Assembly: GCA_027308685.1 (NCBI GenBank)
Contig: DAIDEE010000030.1
Coordinates: 29,089-93,088 of the forward strand
Length of the DNA: 64,000 bases
Source of the DNA: Acidocella sp.
Lineage (GTDB): Bacteria; Pseudomonadota; Alphaproteobacteria; Acetobacterales; Acetobacteraceae
Direction: 5' to 3'
Shown in pieces: positions 1 to 9,366 of this stretch. Under the pieces are notes generated by a model. It had not been told where the DNA came from, made no database searches, and saw only the letters and a list, made by a program, of their open reading frames with translations. Position 1 is the first letter of the stretch; every line of letters starts with the position of its first letter. The translations under genes were made by a program, and so were the position numbers.

Positions 1-47
1 GCGGCTACCGGGTTTTTCGCGGCCTCCATCAGCGCCAGCCGATTCAT
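1..47 (-). CDS. possible 5' end of a divergent gene (partial)
   Basis: On the minus strand an ATG at 47 opens a frame (MNRLALMEAAKNPVAA...) that stays open to the left window edge. Only about 15 codons are visible, so no function can be assigned. A purine run AAAAGG directly abuts the ATG, which is too close to be a normal ribosome binding site, so the start, or the gene itself, may be wrong. It would be transcribed divergently from rpmH. Confidence 0.25.
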   Translation of the reverse strand, partial: MNRLALMEAAKNPVA

Positions 48-74
48 CCTTTTACGCAAAAGACAATCCAAACA

Positions 75-104
75 TTGACGAGCGTGCCTCCCCCCGCCTA
101 TATG
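75..104 (+). promoter_or_regulatory. sigma-70-type promoter of rpmH
   Basis: TTGACG (75-80) and TATATG (99-104) are separated by 18 bases, close to the housekeeping -35/-10 consensus. The pair lies about 80 bases upstream of the rpmH GTG and would drive the rpmH-rnpA-yidD-yidC cluster. This is inferred from sequence only. Confidence 0.6.
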
Positions 105-183
105 CCGCTTCCCCAAGGCTGAGCCGTTCAAGGTTCGGCTCTGAACTTGTTTTTATCGCCCATTACTGCCGGAGTTTTAGAAC

Positions 184-318
184 GTGAAACGGACCTATCA
201 ACCTTCCAAACTTGTCCGCAAGCGTCGGCATGGTTTTCGCGCCCGCATGGCAACTGTTGGCGGCCGCAAGGTCATCGCCAATCGCCGCGCCAAGGGCCGC
301 GCTAAACTCTCCGCCTGA
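184..318 (+). CDS. rpmH: 50S ribosomal protein L34
   Basis: This 44-residue, highly basic protein ([20 protein letters not shown]..., then [16 protein letters not shown]) is bacterial ribosomal protein L34 of the large subunit; it matches the family along its whole length. It is too short for the ORF track. The start is GTG, preceded by GGAG about ten bases upstream. It heads the conserved rpmH-rnpA-yidD-yidC run. The rnpA frame opens 26 bases after the stop, so the two are very probably co-transcribed. Confidence 0.97.
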   Translation: MKRTYQPSKLVRKRRHGFRARMATVGGRKVIANRRAKGRAKLSA

Positions 319-344
319 TTTCTGCGTTCTCCGAGGGCCTGAAT

Positions 345-689
345 TTGGTTTCATACGCCCCGCCGGATACTTTTTCGCTTCGTGCCGATTTTTTGCGTAT
401 GGCTTCGCGCGGGCGCAAGCTGGCACGCCCTGGATTTGTGCTGCAGGCGATGAAATCCGCGCCTGATACGCCGGTGCGCGTGGGCTACACCGCCACTAAA
501 AAAATCGGCAACGCCGTGGCCCGCAACCGGGCCCGCCGCCGCCTGAAGGAAGCCGCGCGGCTAACGCTGGGCGACATGGAACTTAGCGGCTTGGAGCTGG
601 TCTTCATCTGCCGCCAGGAAACCGCCACGCTGCCGTTCGCGGTACTCTGCCAGAACCTCAAAACCGCTCTGCGCGAGGTTAACCAATGA
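345..689 (+). CDS. rnpA: ribonuclease P protein component
   Basis: This is the protein subunit of RNase P, which binds the catalytic RNA and helps remove 5' leaders from precursor tRNAs. The 114-residue frame contains the family signature as ATKKIGNAVARNRARRRLKE, with the basic RNR helix that contacts RNA, and an upstream R-x-G-R-K-L segment. The frame opens with TTG at 345; no better ATG lies upstream of the conserved N-terminal region, and the internal ATG (MASRGRK) would remove conserved residues. The stop overlaps the yidD start by four bases (ATGA), indicating translational coupling. Confidence 0.95.
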   Translation: MVSYAPPDTFSLRADFLRMASRGRKLARPGFVLQAMKSAPDTPVRVGYTATKKIGNAVARNRARRRLKEAARLTLGDMELSGLELVFICRQETATLPFAVLCQNLKTALREVNQ

Positions 690-922
690 GCCCCGCCGCC
701 ACCATGCTCTCCGGCGCGGTGCGGGTGTACCAGCTTACCCTGCGCCCGCTGATCGGCGATAATTGCCGTTTTGTACCGTCTTGCAGCGCCTACGCCCGCG
801 AGGCTCTGGCGGTGCACGGTGCGGGCCGCGGCAGTTGGCTGGCGGTTAAACGCATCTGTTCTTGTCATCCCTGGCACCCGGGCGGTTACGACCCGGTACC
901 GCCCCCCACTTCGGAAGCTTAA
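686..922 (+). CDS. yidD: membrane protein insertion efficiency factor YidD
   Basis: YidD is a small inner-membrane-associated protein that helps YidC-dependent membrane insertion. The 78-residue product carries the family hallmarks: an amphipathic N-terminus (YQLTLRPLIG), the CRFVPSCSAYAREAL motif and the ending CHPWHPGGYDPVP. It sits between rnpA (4-base overlap) and yidC (stop five bases before the yidC ATG), the standard position. Confidence 0.95.
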   Translation: MSPAATMLSGAVRVYQLTLRPLIGDNCRFVPSCSAYAREALAVHGAGRGSWLAVKRICSCHPWHPGGYDPVPPPTSEA

Positions 923-927
923 AACCC

Positions 928-2688
928 ATGGACCAAAAGCGGATTTTTATGGCACTGGCGATATCGGCCGTGATTCTCATCGCGTTCCAATTCATCCAGG
1001 CTGAGTTTTTGCCGCATCCGCCGCCGCCCGCCGTGGTGGCGAGCCAGAGCCAGCCGGATACCGCCAGCACACCTGCCGCCGGTGCCGCCAATGCCCCCGG
1101 CGCGAATGCCAGCGCCGTTGCCGCCGCCAATGGCCCCCGGCTGACGATCGACACGCCCAACATCCAGGGCAGCCTCGCGCTTACCGGTGCGGTGCTCGAT
1201 GATGTGCAGTTGAAAGCCTACCACGAGACTACCGCCAAAGACTCCCCGCTGGTGCAAATTCTGGGCCGCCGCGACAGTAAAACCCCGTTCTACACCCAGT
1301 TTGGCTGGACCAACCCGGCCGGCAGCAGCATCGCCGTGCCGACCGACAGCACAGTGTGGACCGCTTCCGCCAGCACGTTAACCCCCGATGCGCCTGTCAC
1401 GCTCTCATGGGATAACGGCGCTGGCGTCACCTTCCAGCAAGTTCTGAGCGTGGATGATAAATTCATGTTCTCGGTCACCCAGCATGTGATCAACCACACC
1501 GCCGCGCCGATCAAACTCTATGATTGGGGCCGGGTGGCGCGCGACTACCTGCCGGATGAGCAAAAGAGCTACATTTTATATGATGGCCCGCTCGGCGTGA
1601 TTAACGGCACGCTCAAGCAAATCTCCTACGCCTCCACCAAATCAGATGGCACCCGCAGCGCCGATGGCACCGCCTATTCCGAGACCAGCAACGGCGGCTG
1701 GCTGGGCATCACCGATAAATACTGGCTGACCGCGCTGATCCCCGCCCAGGATACCAACCTGAACGGCGCGGTGCGCTACCTGCCCACCACCCTGGGTGAC
1801 GGCCATGCCTATCAGACCGATTTCATCAGCAACGCCCCCGAGACCATTGCCCCCGGCGCAACCTCGGCGAATTCGATGCATTTGTTCACTGGCGCCAAGG
1901 TTGTGAGAACCCTCGATGCCTATCAAGCCCAATACAACATCCCAAGCTTCGACCACGCGGTGGATTTCGGCCATCTTTATCTCATCACCAAACCGATCTT
2001 CTTCGCCATTGACTGGCTGAATTCCAAAATCGGCAATTTCGGCCTCGCCATCATGGTGTTCACCGTCGGTGTGAAGGCATTGTTCTTCCCGCTCGCCAGC
2101 TATTCCTATCGCTCGATGGGCAAAATGAAGGCGGCGGCGCCGAAGATCAAAGCCCTCAAGGAAATGTATAAGGACGACAACGCCAAAATCCAGCAGGAAA
2201 CCATGGCGCTGTATAAGGCCGAGAAAATCAATCCGGCATCGGGATGTTTGCCGATGCTGGTGCAAATTCCGGTGTTCTTTGCGCTGTATAAGGTAATTTA
2301 TATTACCATCGAAATGCGCCAGGCGCCGTTTTATGGCTGGATCCACGATCTTTCCGCACCGGACCCCACCAATATCTTCAATTTGTTTGGGTTGATTCCG
2401 TTCGACCCCACCGTGATCTCGCCGTACCTCGGCCTGGGCGCGCTGCCGATCATCATGGGCTTCACCATGTTCCTGCAGCAAAAACTCAACCCCGCCCCGC
2501 CTGACCCGGTGCAGGCGCGGATGTTCCAGTTCATGCCGATCATCTTCACTTTCATGCTGGCGCGCTTTCCGGCCGGTCTGGTGCTATACTGGACCTGGAA
2601 CAACCTTCTCTCAGTAGGACAACAATGGCTGATCATGCGCCGGGCAGCCGGCCCGAAGACGACGAAGACGGTGCTGGCGAAAACCTAG
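928..2688 (+). CDS. yidC: membrane protein insertase YidC
   Basis: YidC inserts and folds inner-membrane proteins alone or with Sec. The product is 586 residues: an N-terminal membrane anchor (MDQKRIFMALAISAVILIAF), a Pro/Ala-rich linker, the large periplasmic beta domain, and the conserved C-terminal five-helix core starting near GNFGLAIMVFTVGVKALFFP, with the positively charged coiled loop (KMKAAAPKIKALKEMYKDD) and the LPMLVQIPVFFALYKV helix. The ORF track begins at 862, but the ATG at 928 (MDQKRI) matches the family start and avoids overlapping yidD. The 3' end overlaps engB by 64 bases. Confidence 0.97.
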   Translation: MDQKRIFMALAISAVILIAFQFIQAEFLPHPPPPAVVASQSQPDTASTPAAGAANAPGANASAVAAANGPRLTIDTPNIQGSLALTGAVLDDVQLKAYHETTAKDSPLVQILGRRDSKTPFYTQFGWTNPAGSSIAVPTDSTVWTASASTLTPDAPVTLSWDNGAGVTFQQVLSVDDKFMFSVTQHVINHTAAPIKLYDWGRVARDYLPDEQKSYILYDGPLGVINGTLKQISYASTKSDGTRSADGTAYSETSNGGWLGITDKYWLTALIPAQDTNLNGAVRYLPTTLGDGHAYQTDFISNAPETIAPGATSANSMHLFTGAKVVRTLDAYQAQYNIPSFDHAVDFGHLYLITKPIFFAIDWLNSKIGNFGLAIMVFTVGVKALFFPLASYSYRSMGKMKAAAPKIKALKEMYKDDNAKIQQETMALYKAEKINPASGCLPMLVQIPVFFALYKVIYITIEMRQAPFYGWIHDLSAPDPTNIFNLFGLIPFDPTVISPYLGLGALPIIMGFTMFLQQKLNPAPPDPVQARMFQFMPIIFTFMLARFPAGLVLYWTWNNLLSVGQQWLIMRRAAGPKTTKTVLAKT

Positions 2689-3341
2689 AGCATGTCTTTG
2701 CGCCGCAGGAATTCAGCCCTGAACAGCTGGAATCCGGGCGCGTGTTGTTCGCCGGTGCCTGTGAGTTTTTCTACGCTGCCCAGGCGCTCGAGCATCTGCC
2801 CGAGCCGCGTGGGATTGAGGTGGCATTTGCCGGACGCTCCAACGTTGGAAAATCCTCGCTGCTGAATGCGCTAACCGGGCGCAATGCCTTGGCCCGCGTC
2901 TCGCATCAGCCAGGCCGCACCAGGCAGTTGAACTTCTTCCAGATGGAGTCCGCACCTTTGGTGCTGGTGGACATGCCGGGCTACGGCTATGCCGAAGCCC
3001 CCAAAGCCATCAAGCGCGACTGGCAGGGGCTGATGCTGGATTATTTGCGGGGCCGGCCGAACTTGCGCCGCGTGCTGCTGCTACTCGATGCCCGGATCGA
3101 GGTGAAAACCTCCGATGAAACCGTGCTGGAATTGCTCGATCAATCCGCGGTGGCCTACCAGATCGTGCTGACCAAAGCGGATTCCGTTAAACCCGCCGCC
3201 TTGGCCCGCAAGCAGGACGAAATCCGCGCGCTCGCCGCCAAGCACCCCGCAGCGATGCATAATATCATCACCACCAGCAGCAATACCGGCTTTGGCATGG
3301 ATGAACTCCGTGCCAACATCGCTGCTCTCGCCAAGGATTGA
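2625..3341 (+). CDS. engB: ribosome biogenesis GTP-binding protein EngB (YihA/YsxC)
   Basis: EngB is an essential TRAFAC GTPase for assembly of the large ribosomal subunit. In this 238-residue product the P-loop is GRSNVGKSS (about residues 70-78), G3 is DMPGYGYA and G4 is TKAD. The first 40 residues are acidic and non-conserved. They are encoded partly in the overlap with the end of yidC (64 bases), which is unusually long; a shorter start downstream (for example GTG near FSPEQLESGRV) cannot be excluded. The stop is two bases before the argB ATG. Confidence 0.95.
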   Translation: MADHAPGSRPEDDEDGAGENLEHVFAPQEFSPEQLESGRVLFAGACEFFYAAQALEHLPEPRGIEVAFAGRSNVGKSSLLNALTGRNALARVSHQPGRTRQLNFFQMESAPLVLVDMPGYGYAEAPKAIKRDWQGLMLDYLRGRPNLRRVLLLLDARIEVKTSDETVLELLDQSAVAYQIVLTKADSVKPAALARKQDEIRALAAKHPAAMHNIITTSSNTGFGMDELRANIAALAKD

Positions 3342-3343
3342 TC

Positions 3344-4240
3344 ATGGAAAAAGCCACCATGGAAAAGGCCGCTGAACAGGCCCAAATCGTCGCCCGCGTG
3401 CTGCCATATTTGCGCCGCTACGCCGGCGCGACCATCGTGGTGAAGTATGGCGGGCACGCCATGGAAGAAGGCCATCTGGCCTCGCAGTTTGGCAACGACA
3501 TCGCGCTGCTCAAGCAGGTCGGCATCAACCCCGTGATCGTGCATGGCGGCGGACCGCAGATCAACGCCATGCTGGCCCGGCTGGAAATTAAATCCCACTT
3601 CGTCGATGGCCTGCGCATCACCGATGCCGCGATGGTGGAAGTGGTGGAGATGGTGCTTTCCGGCACCGTAAACAAACAGGTCGCCGGCCTGATCAACAAA
3701 GCCGGGGCGCTCGCCGTTGGTATTTCCGGCAAGGACGGCGGGCTGATCCGCGCCAAAAAACTATCGCGCACCAAGCGCGACCCCGGCTCGAACATCGAGA
3801 GCGTGCTCGACCTCGGCTTCGTGGGGGAGCCCACCCATATCGACACCCGCGTCATCCACGCGCTGACCGGCGCCGGGCTGATCCCCGTCATCGCGCCGGT
3901 GGGCGTGGGTGAAGACGGCCAGACCTACAACATCAACGCCGACACCGCCGCCGGCGCCATTGCCGGTGCGCTGAACGCCAACCGGCTGCTGATGCTGACC
4001 GATGTTCCGGGCGTGCTGGATAAGCAGAAGAATTTGCTGACGGATTTATCGCTGGCCGACATTCAGCGGCTGATCGACGACGAGACCATCTCCGGCGGCA
4101 TGATCCCGAAGGCGCTGACCTGTCTGGAAGCAGTGACGCAAGGGGTGAAAGGCGCCACAATTTTAGACGGCCGCGTTCCACACGCGCTGCTGCTGGAATT
4201 GTTTACCGAGGGTGGGATTGGGACGTTGATCCATAAGTAG
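3344..4240 (+). CDS. argB: acetylglutamate kinase
   Basis: ArgB phosphorylates N-acetyl-L-glutamate, the second step of arginine biosynthesis. The 298-residue product shows the amino-acid kinase fold motifs: VVKYGGHAM, VIVHGGGPQIN, the NINADTAAG substrate segment and GGMIPKALTCLEAV near the C-terminus. The track extends to a TTG at 3338 that overlaps the engB stop; the ATG at 3344 is the better start. EngB-ArgB adjacency is common in alphaproteobacteria. Confidence 0.97.
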   Translation: MEKATMEKAAEQAQIVARVLPYLRRYAGATIVVKYGGHAMEEGHLASQFGNDIALLKQVGINPVIVHGGGPQINAMLARLEIKSHFVDGLRITDAAMVEVVEMVLSGTVNKQVAGLINKAGALAVGISGKDGGLIRAKKLSRTKRDPGSNIESVLDLGFVGEPTHIDTRVIHALTGAGLIPVIAPVGVGEDGQTYNINADTAAGAIAGALNANRLLMLTDVPGVLDKQKNLLTDLSLADIQRLIDDETISGGMIPKALTCLEAVTQGVKGATILDGRVPHALLLELFTEGGIGTLIHK

Positions 4241-4297
4241 AACCGGACAAGCGCCCGGCTCTCGGCAACGCCCGCATTTGCGCCTACACTTGCCCCC

Positions 4298-4873
4298 ATG
4301 CTCATTCTCATCCTCGGCCTGATCCTTTTCCTTGGCGTCCACAGCTTTTCCATGTCACGCCGCTGGCGGGCCAAAGCGATCGACCTTATGGGGCTGCGCT
4401 ATTACAAACTCTCCTACATGGCGAAGTCCTTCCTCGGGCTGGGGCTGATCATCTGGGGCTTTATCCGCTACCGCCATGCCGGGCTGATTATGGTCTGGAA
4501 TCCACCCTACGCGCTGCATTACCTGAATTTTGCGCTGACATGGCTGGCCCTCGTCAGCTTGTTCAGCATGGGCAGCAAGCCCGGCAAAATCCGTGGCTTG
4601 GTGCGCCACCCCATGATCACGGCGGTTAAATTCTGGGCGCTGGCGCATTTGCTGGTGAACGGCGACCTGGGCGGCATGTTGCTGTTCGGCAGCTTCCTGG
4701 CCTGGGCCGTGGCGGATAGGATTTCACTAAAAAAGCGCGGCGACTACGGTGCCCCCCGCAACAAAAAATTCACCCCGGCGGATTTGCAAGCCGGGGTTTT
4801 GGGCAGCGCCATCTACGCCGCTATTATCTTCCTGCACCCCTATCTGTTCGGTGTGCCGGTCATCAACGGGTAG
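4298..4873 (+). CDS. NnrU family integral membrane protein
   Basis: This 191-residue hydrophobic protein has about five predicted membrane helices and the NnrU-family pattern: an N-terminal LGLILFLGVHSFSM, then RYYKLSYMAKSFLGLGLIIWGF, and GLVRHPMITAVKFWALAHLLVNGDL in the middle. NnrU-like proteins were first linked to nitrite/nitric oxide respiration, and related ones act in carotenoid isomerisation; the substrate here is unknown. It is monocistronic, with no denitrification genes nearby. The start is ATG with the hydrophobic helix immediately following. Confidence 0.8.
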   Translation: MLILILGLILFLGVHSFSMSRRWRAKAIDLMGLRYYKLSYMAKSFLGLGLIIWGFIRYRHAGLIMVWNPPYALHYLNFALTWLALVSLFSMGSKPGKIRGLVRHPMITAVKFWALAHLLVNGDLGGMLLFGSFLAWAVADRISLKKRGDYGAPRNKKFTPADLQAGVLGSAIYAAIIFLHPYLFGVPVING

Positions 4874-4960
4874 GGATAAAACACCTGCCTTGGCGAAACG
4901 CGGCACCTGTGCTGAACTGCTCCCCTTAACGGCAGCAACATAACGCCGAGGGGAACCGCC

Positions 4961-6217
4961 ATGGACCATGATTATCTGGCTGACAACCCATATGAAATGG
5001 CGTTGAGCGAGATCGACCCGGCCCAGCCAATCTTGTTCCAGCACGATGCCATATGGCCGTATTTTGAACGGCTGCGCCGCGAGGCCCCGGTACATTATTC
5101 CAAGGCCGGCATGTTCGGCGCCTATTGGTCGATCACCAAATACCGGCACATCATGCAGGTCGAGGCGAACCACGAGGTGTTCTCCTCGGATGTAAAATAT
5201 GGCGGCATCACCCTGCGCGACCAGCCGCTGGATTTCGTACTGCCGATGTTCATCGCCATGGACCCGCCGCGCCATGATGCACAACGCGCTGCGGTACAGG
5301 GCATCGTAGCGGCGCCCAGCCTCACGCAACTCGAAATCCTCATCCGTAAGCGGGCCCAAACCGCGCTCGATCATCTGCCGATTGGCGAAACCTTTGACTG
5401 GGCGGAGAAGGTTTCCATCGAGCTGACCACCCAACTGCTCGCAACCCTGCTGGATTTTCCGTGGGAGGACCGGCGCAAACTCACCCGCTGGTCGGATGTG
5501 GCAACCGCGGTGCCAGGTGGCGGCATCATCAATAACGAAGACGAACGCCGCGTTGAGTTGCTTGAATGCCTCGGCTATTTCACGCAACTCTGGAATGAGC
5601 GTGTCAACGCCCCGCCGCGTGGTGACCTTATTTCGATGATGGCACATTCTGAGGCCACGCGGCACCAAACCCCGATGGAGTATCTCGGCAATATTCTGCT
5701 CCTGATCGTCGGTGGCAATGACACCACCCGCAACTCGATCACCGGCGGGCTGTATGCGCTGAATAAATTCCCTGATGAATACAGCAAACTTCTGGCTAAC
5801 CCCGGTTTGATTCCCAACATGGTCCCGGAAATCATCCGCTGGCAAACCCCGCTCGCCCATATGCGCCGCACCGCGACGCGGGATTTTGAATTCGAGGGTA
5901 AAAAAATCCATGCGGGCGACAGGGTGGTGATGTGGTATGTGTCGGGCAACCGCGATGAGGAAATTATCCCGCAGGCAGACCGGATGATCATTGACCGCGA
6001 AAAATCCCGCCGGCATTTATCCTTCGGCTTCGGCCTGCACCGCTGCTTAGGTGAGCGCCTGGCGGATATGCAGTTGCGCATTTGCTGGGAGGAAATTCTG
6101 CAGCGGTTTGGACGGATTGAAGTTGTTGAAGAACCACAGAGGGTTTTTTCAACATTCGTGAAGGGATATGTGAATTTGAATGTGCAAATTCCCGCCAACG
6201 CGGTGCGGAAACATTAG
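4961..6217 (+). CDS. cytochrome P450, CYP153-like
   Basis: This is a soluble bacterial P450 of 418 residues. Visible motifs are the I-helix GGNDTTRNS (251-259), ExxR as E290-IIR293, and the haem loop FGFGLHRCLGERL with Cys362 as axial ligand. The exact I-helix GGNDTTRNS, the FIAMDPPRHDAQR segment and the TPLAHMRRTA segment resemble CYP153 enzymes, which hydroxylate alkane termini using a ferredoxin and ferredoxin reductase. Neither partner is encoded nearby, so electrons must come from elsewhere. The subfamily assignment is inference from motif memory. A glycosyltransferase-like gene starts seven bases after the stop. Confidence 0.88.
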   Translation: MDHDYLADNPYEMALSEIDPAQPILFQHDAIWPYFERLRREAPVHYSKAGMFGAYWSITKYRHIMQVEANHEVFSSDVKYGGITLRDQPLDFVLPMFIAMDPPRHDAQRAAVQGIVAAPSLTQLEILIRKRAQTALDHLPIGETFDWAEKVSIELTTQLLATLLDFPWEDRRKLTRWSDVATAVPGGGIINNEDERRVELLECLGYFTQLWNERVNAPPRGDLISMMAHSEATRHQTPMEYLGNILLLIVGGNDTTRNSITGGLYALNKFPDEYSKLLANPGLIPNMVPEIIRWQTPLAHMRRTATRDFEFEGKKIHAGDRVVMWYVSGNRDEEIIPQADRMIIDREKSRRHLSFGFGLHRCLGERLADMQLRICWEEILQRFGRIEVVEEPQRVFSTFVKGYVNLNVQIPANAVRKH

Positions 6218-6223
6218 AGCCGG

Positions 6224-7108
6224 GTGGGCAGCGTGACATCATACCAGAAAGACCCTCGTATTCTACTGGTCACCGGCTGTGATGAGTGGCATTTTGACTT
6301 GGCGGCAGATTGCATCGCTTCGTTTCATGCCAACTATCCTAGCGCCTGCGATGTAGGTTTCATCAATTTTGGCCGTAAAACCCCGCCGCACGAAATCGCC
6401 GCGCATGTGACCCATTATCTGCCCCTGCGAGCACCGGCGGAATTCTCCAAGAACATGGGCTATTACACAGCCTTCAGCGGTGCCAAGGCCAAATTGCCAG
6501 AGTTGTTTCCGGGTTATGAGGTTTACATCTGGGTCGATACTGACTGCTGGTTCCAGGGGGCTGATTCGTTGCCTCGCATCATCGCCCAGGCCCGCACCCA
6601 TGATATCGCGATTCATCCTGAATTTGACGTGCATTATATCAACTATCCAACGCCCTCAAAACGCACACTGAATATTTATCGTCGCAATGAAGGCGAAGAT
6701 TTATCCAACATGCCGCTGAACATGCCGATGCTGAATGCCGGGGTGTTTGCCATGCGCGCCACATCGCCCATTTGGGCGGCGTGGCAGCAGGAATTGCAGG
6801 CCTTACGGGACAAGCAGGCACAGGGCCAAAAAATCTATTTCTCTGACCAGATTCCATTGCATAAAATCATTTATAAAATGCAATTCGATATCGGGCCGCT
6901 GCGGGCGATTGACAATTGGCAGACTTATATATGCTTTCCCGGCGTGGATTTACGGACCAAAAAACTCATCGTCCCCACGCCGCCACATGAAGTCATCGGC
7001 ATCATCCACCTGGCTGGAAGCACGAAATTTGAAACCGTCACCATGAATGGCCACTCATTCGGGTTACGCTACCGCGATTTTCAACGGCTGGCGCGGGAGG
7101 TGATTTGA
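6224..7108 (+). CDS. putative glycosyltransferase-like protein (DxD motif)
   Basis: This 294-residue protein without signal peptide begins at a GTG seven bases after the P450 stop. The N-terminus (RILLVTGCDEWHFDLAADCIASF) resembles a nucleotide-sugar-binding Rossmann-like half. A DxD motif is present as WVDTDCWF (D105, D107), and a later LNAGVFAMRAT segment matches the NAG-type acceptor-loop pattern of GT8-like/GT-A enzymes. The donor and acceptor are unknown. Close spacing suggests co-transcription with the P450, but a shared pathway is not evident. Confidence 0.55.
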   Translation: MGSVTSYQKDPRILLVTGCDEWHFDLAADCIASFHANYPSACDVGFINFGRKTPPHEIAAHVTHYLPLRAPAEFSKNMGYYTAFSGAKAKLPELFPGYEVYIWVDTDCWFQGADSLPRIIAQARTHDIAIHPEFDVHYINYPTPSKRTLNIYRRNEGEDLSNMPLNMPMLNAGVFAMRATSPIWAAWQQELQALRDKQAQGQKIYFSDQIPLHKIIYKMQFDIGPLRAIDNWQTYICFPGVDLRTKKLIVPTPPHEVIGIIHLAGSTKFETVTMNGHSFGLRYRDFQRLAREVI

Positions 7109-7150
7109 GTTGAACCCATCAGGCCGCCCCACCGCCACCGTCATAACAAA

Positions 7151-7174
7151 AAAGGGGGCCGAAGCCCCCCTTTT
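7151..7174. terminator. bidirectional rho-independent terminator
   Basis: A GGGGGC/GCCCCC stem closes a four-base CGAA loop and is flanked by an A-run on the left and a T-run on the right. It can therefore terminate transcription both of the 6224 gene (plus strand) and of glnA (minus strand), which converge here. Confidence 0.85.
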
Positions 7175-7190
7175 CCGGTATCTCGGCCTA

Positions 7191-8624
7191 TTAAGCCGAG
7201 TAATACATTTCAAACTCAACCGGGTGCGGGGTGTGCTCGAAACGATACACATCTTTCCATTTCAGTTCGATATAGCTCTCAATCTGCTCCTTACTGAACA
7301 CGTCGCCGGCCAGCAGGAACTCATGGTTGGCTTCCAAATTCACCAAGGCTTCGCGCAGTGAACCGCAAACCGTCGGGATGCCTTTCAGCTCTTCCGGCGG
7401 CAGGTCATACAAGTCCTTGTCCATCGGATCGCCCGGGTGGATTTTGTTCTTGATACCATCCAGCCCGGCCATCGCAATGGCGGAGAACGCCAGATACGGG
7501 TTGGCGGTCGGGTCAGGGAAGCGCACTTCAACGCGCTTGGCCTTCGGGCTGGTGGTGTACGGAATCCGGCACGAAGCCGAACGGTTACGCGCTGAATACG
7601 CCAGCAACACCGGCGCCTCGAACCCAGGGATCAACCTTTTGTAGCTGTTGGTGGAAGGGTTCGTGAACGCGTTGATCGACTTGGCATGTTTGATAATGCC
7701 ACCAATGAAATACAGGCACATCTCAGAGAGATCAGCATAACCATTCCCCGCAAACAACGGCTTGCCGGCTTTCCAGATCGACTGGTGGGTATGCATACCC
7801 GAGCCGTTATCGCCATAGATCGGCTTCGGCATAAAGGTCGCGGTCTTGCCATACGAATGCGCGACGTTGTGGACGCAGTATTTATAAATCTGCATCTGGT
7901 CGGCCATCTTGGTCAGTGTGCCGAACCGGGTTCCCAACTCGTGCTGGCTCTGCGCCACTTCATGGTGATGCTTTTCAATCGGCAGGCCCATCTCGCCCAT
8001 CGCAGAGAGCATTTCAGCGCGCAAATCAGAATCACCATCCACCGGTGGAACCGGGAAATAGCCACCCTTCACAGACGGACGATGGCCCATGTTGCCTTCC
8101 GGATAGTCCTTCATCGAGGAACCGGGGCCTTCAATGCTGTCCACCTGGTAGGTGCCGAAGTTACCGCCGGTGCCAAACTTCACGCTATCAAAAATGAAGA
8201 ACTCAGCCTCCGCACCCACCACAATCTGGTCGCCGATGCCGGTTGACTTCAAATAGGCTTCCACCTTCTTAGCGGTCGAGCGCGGGTCGCGGGCGTAGCC
8301 CTGGCCGGTCGAAGGCTCAATGATATCGCAGAACAAAATCAGGCTCGGCTTGGCCGCAAACGGGTCCATCACCGCGGTTTCAACGTCCGGCTGCAAAATC
8401 ATGTCGGATTCGTTGATGGCTTTCCAGCCGGCGATGGAAGAACCATCGAACATGAAGCCGTCCTTCAGGGCGTCTGCATCGACCGTCGAAATATGCTGGG
8501 CGGTGTGCTGCCACTTGCCTTTCGGGTCGGTGAAACGAAGATCGACGTATTCAACGCCGTTCTCCTTAATCATCTCTAAAACTTTTGCGATTCCATCGTC
8601 AGTTCCAGCGGGCTTCTTCGCCAT
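7191..8624 (-). CDS. glnA: glutamine synthetase, type I
   Basis: GlnA condenses glutamate and ammonia to glutamine using ATP, as a dodecamer in the cytoplasm. The 477-residue product has the GSI landmarks: [10 protein letters not shown] near the N-terminus, [23 protein letters not shown] (ATP and metal binding), [10 protein letters not shown], and the adenylylation loop [10 protein letters not shown] with Tyr406 equivalent to the modified Tyr397 of enteric enzymes, so GlnE-type control is expected. It follows glnB on the same strand after about 150 bases containing a hairpin, and ends at a bidirectional terminator. Confidence 0.98.
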   Translation of the reverse strand: MAKKPAGTDDGIAKVLEMIKENGVEYVDLRFTDPKGKWQHTAQHISTVDADALKDGFMFDGSSIAGWKAINESDMILQPDVETAVMDPFAAKPSLILFCDIIEPSTGQGYARDPRSTAKKVEAYLKSTGIGDQIVVGAEAEFFIFDSVKFGTGGNFGTYQVDSIEGPGSSMKDYPEGNMGHRPSVKGGYFPVPPVDGDSDLRAEMLSAMGEMGLPIEKHHHEVAQSQHELGTRFGTLTKMADQMQIYKYCVHNVAHSYGKTATFMPKPIYGDNGSGMHTHQSIWKAGKPLFAGNGYADLSEMCLYFIGGIIKHAKSINAFTNPSTNSYKRLIPGFEAPVLLAYSARNRSASCRIPYTTSPKAKRVEVRFPDPTANPYLAFSAIAMAGLDGIKNKIHPGDPMDKDLYDLPPEELKGIPTVCGSLREALVNLEANHEFLLAGDVFSKEQIESYIELKWKDVYRFEHTPHPVEFEMYYSA

Positions 8625-8720
8625 GCTCTATCCCCGTTTATATCAAAGGTTGTTTGTCCACGCGCAACAAAACCGCACCATGCGGCATTTGCTGCCCACT
8701 ATCCTCTGTGCAACGCCAGG

Positions 8721-8747
8721 CGCGGCATAGCAAGCCACCATGCCGCG
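8721..8747 (-). promoter_or_regulatory. hairpin in the glnB-glnA intergenic region
   Basis: CGCGGCAT (8721-8728) and ATGCCGCG (8740-8747) form a perfect eight-base stem with an 11-base loop in the glnB-glnA spacer. There is no following T-run on the minus strand, so it is not a classical terminator. It may instead stabilise or process the mRNA and set the glnB:glnA ratio (inference). Confidence 0.45.
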
Positions 8748-8775
8748 TCCACAGCTATACAAATGAACGAAGCGG

Positions 8776-9267
<492 letters not shown>

Positions 9268-9366
9268 TTAGCCATGCCGCTATGTTTTGCCCACGGTACG
9301 GCTTCTAGTTGCTTAATTTATAGGCAAATTTGCTTCATCCTGACATGACAGCTATTTTGCGCCGAT

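Noticed and set aside
4727-6016. 429-aa minus-strand ORF over the P450
   Set aside because: It is antisense to an unmistakable cytochrome P450 and has no motif of its own.
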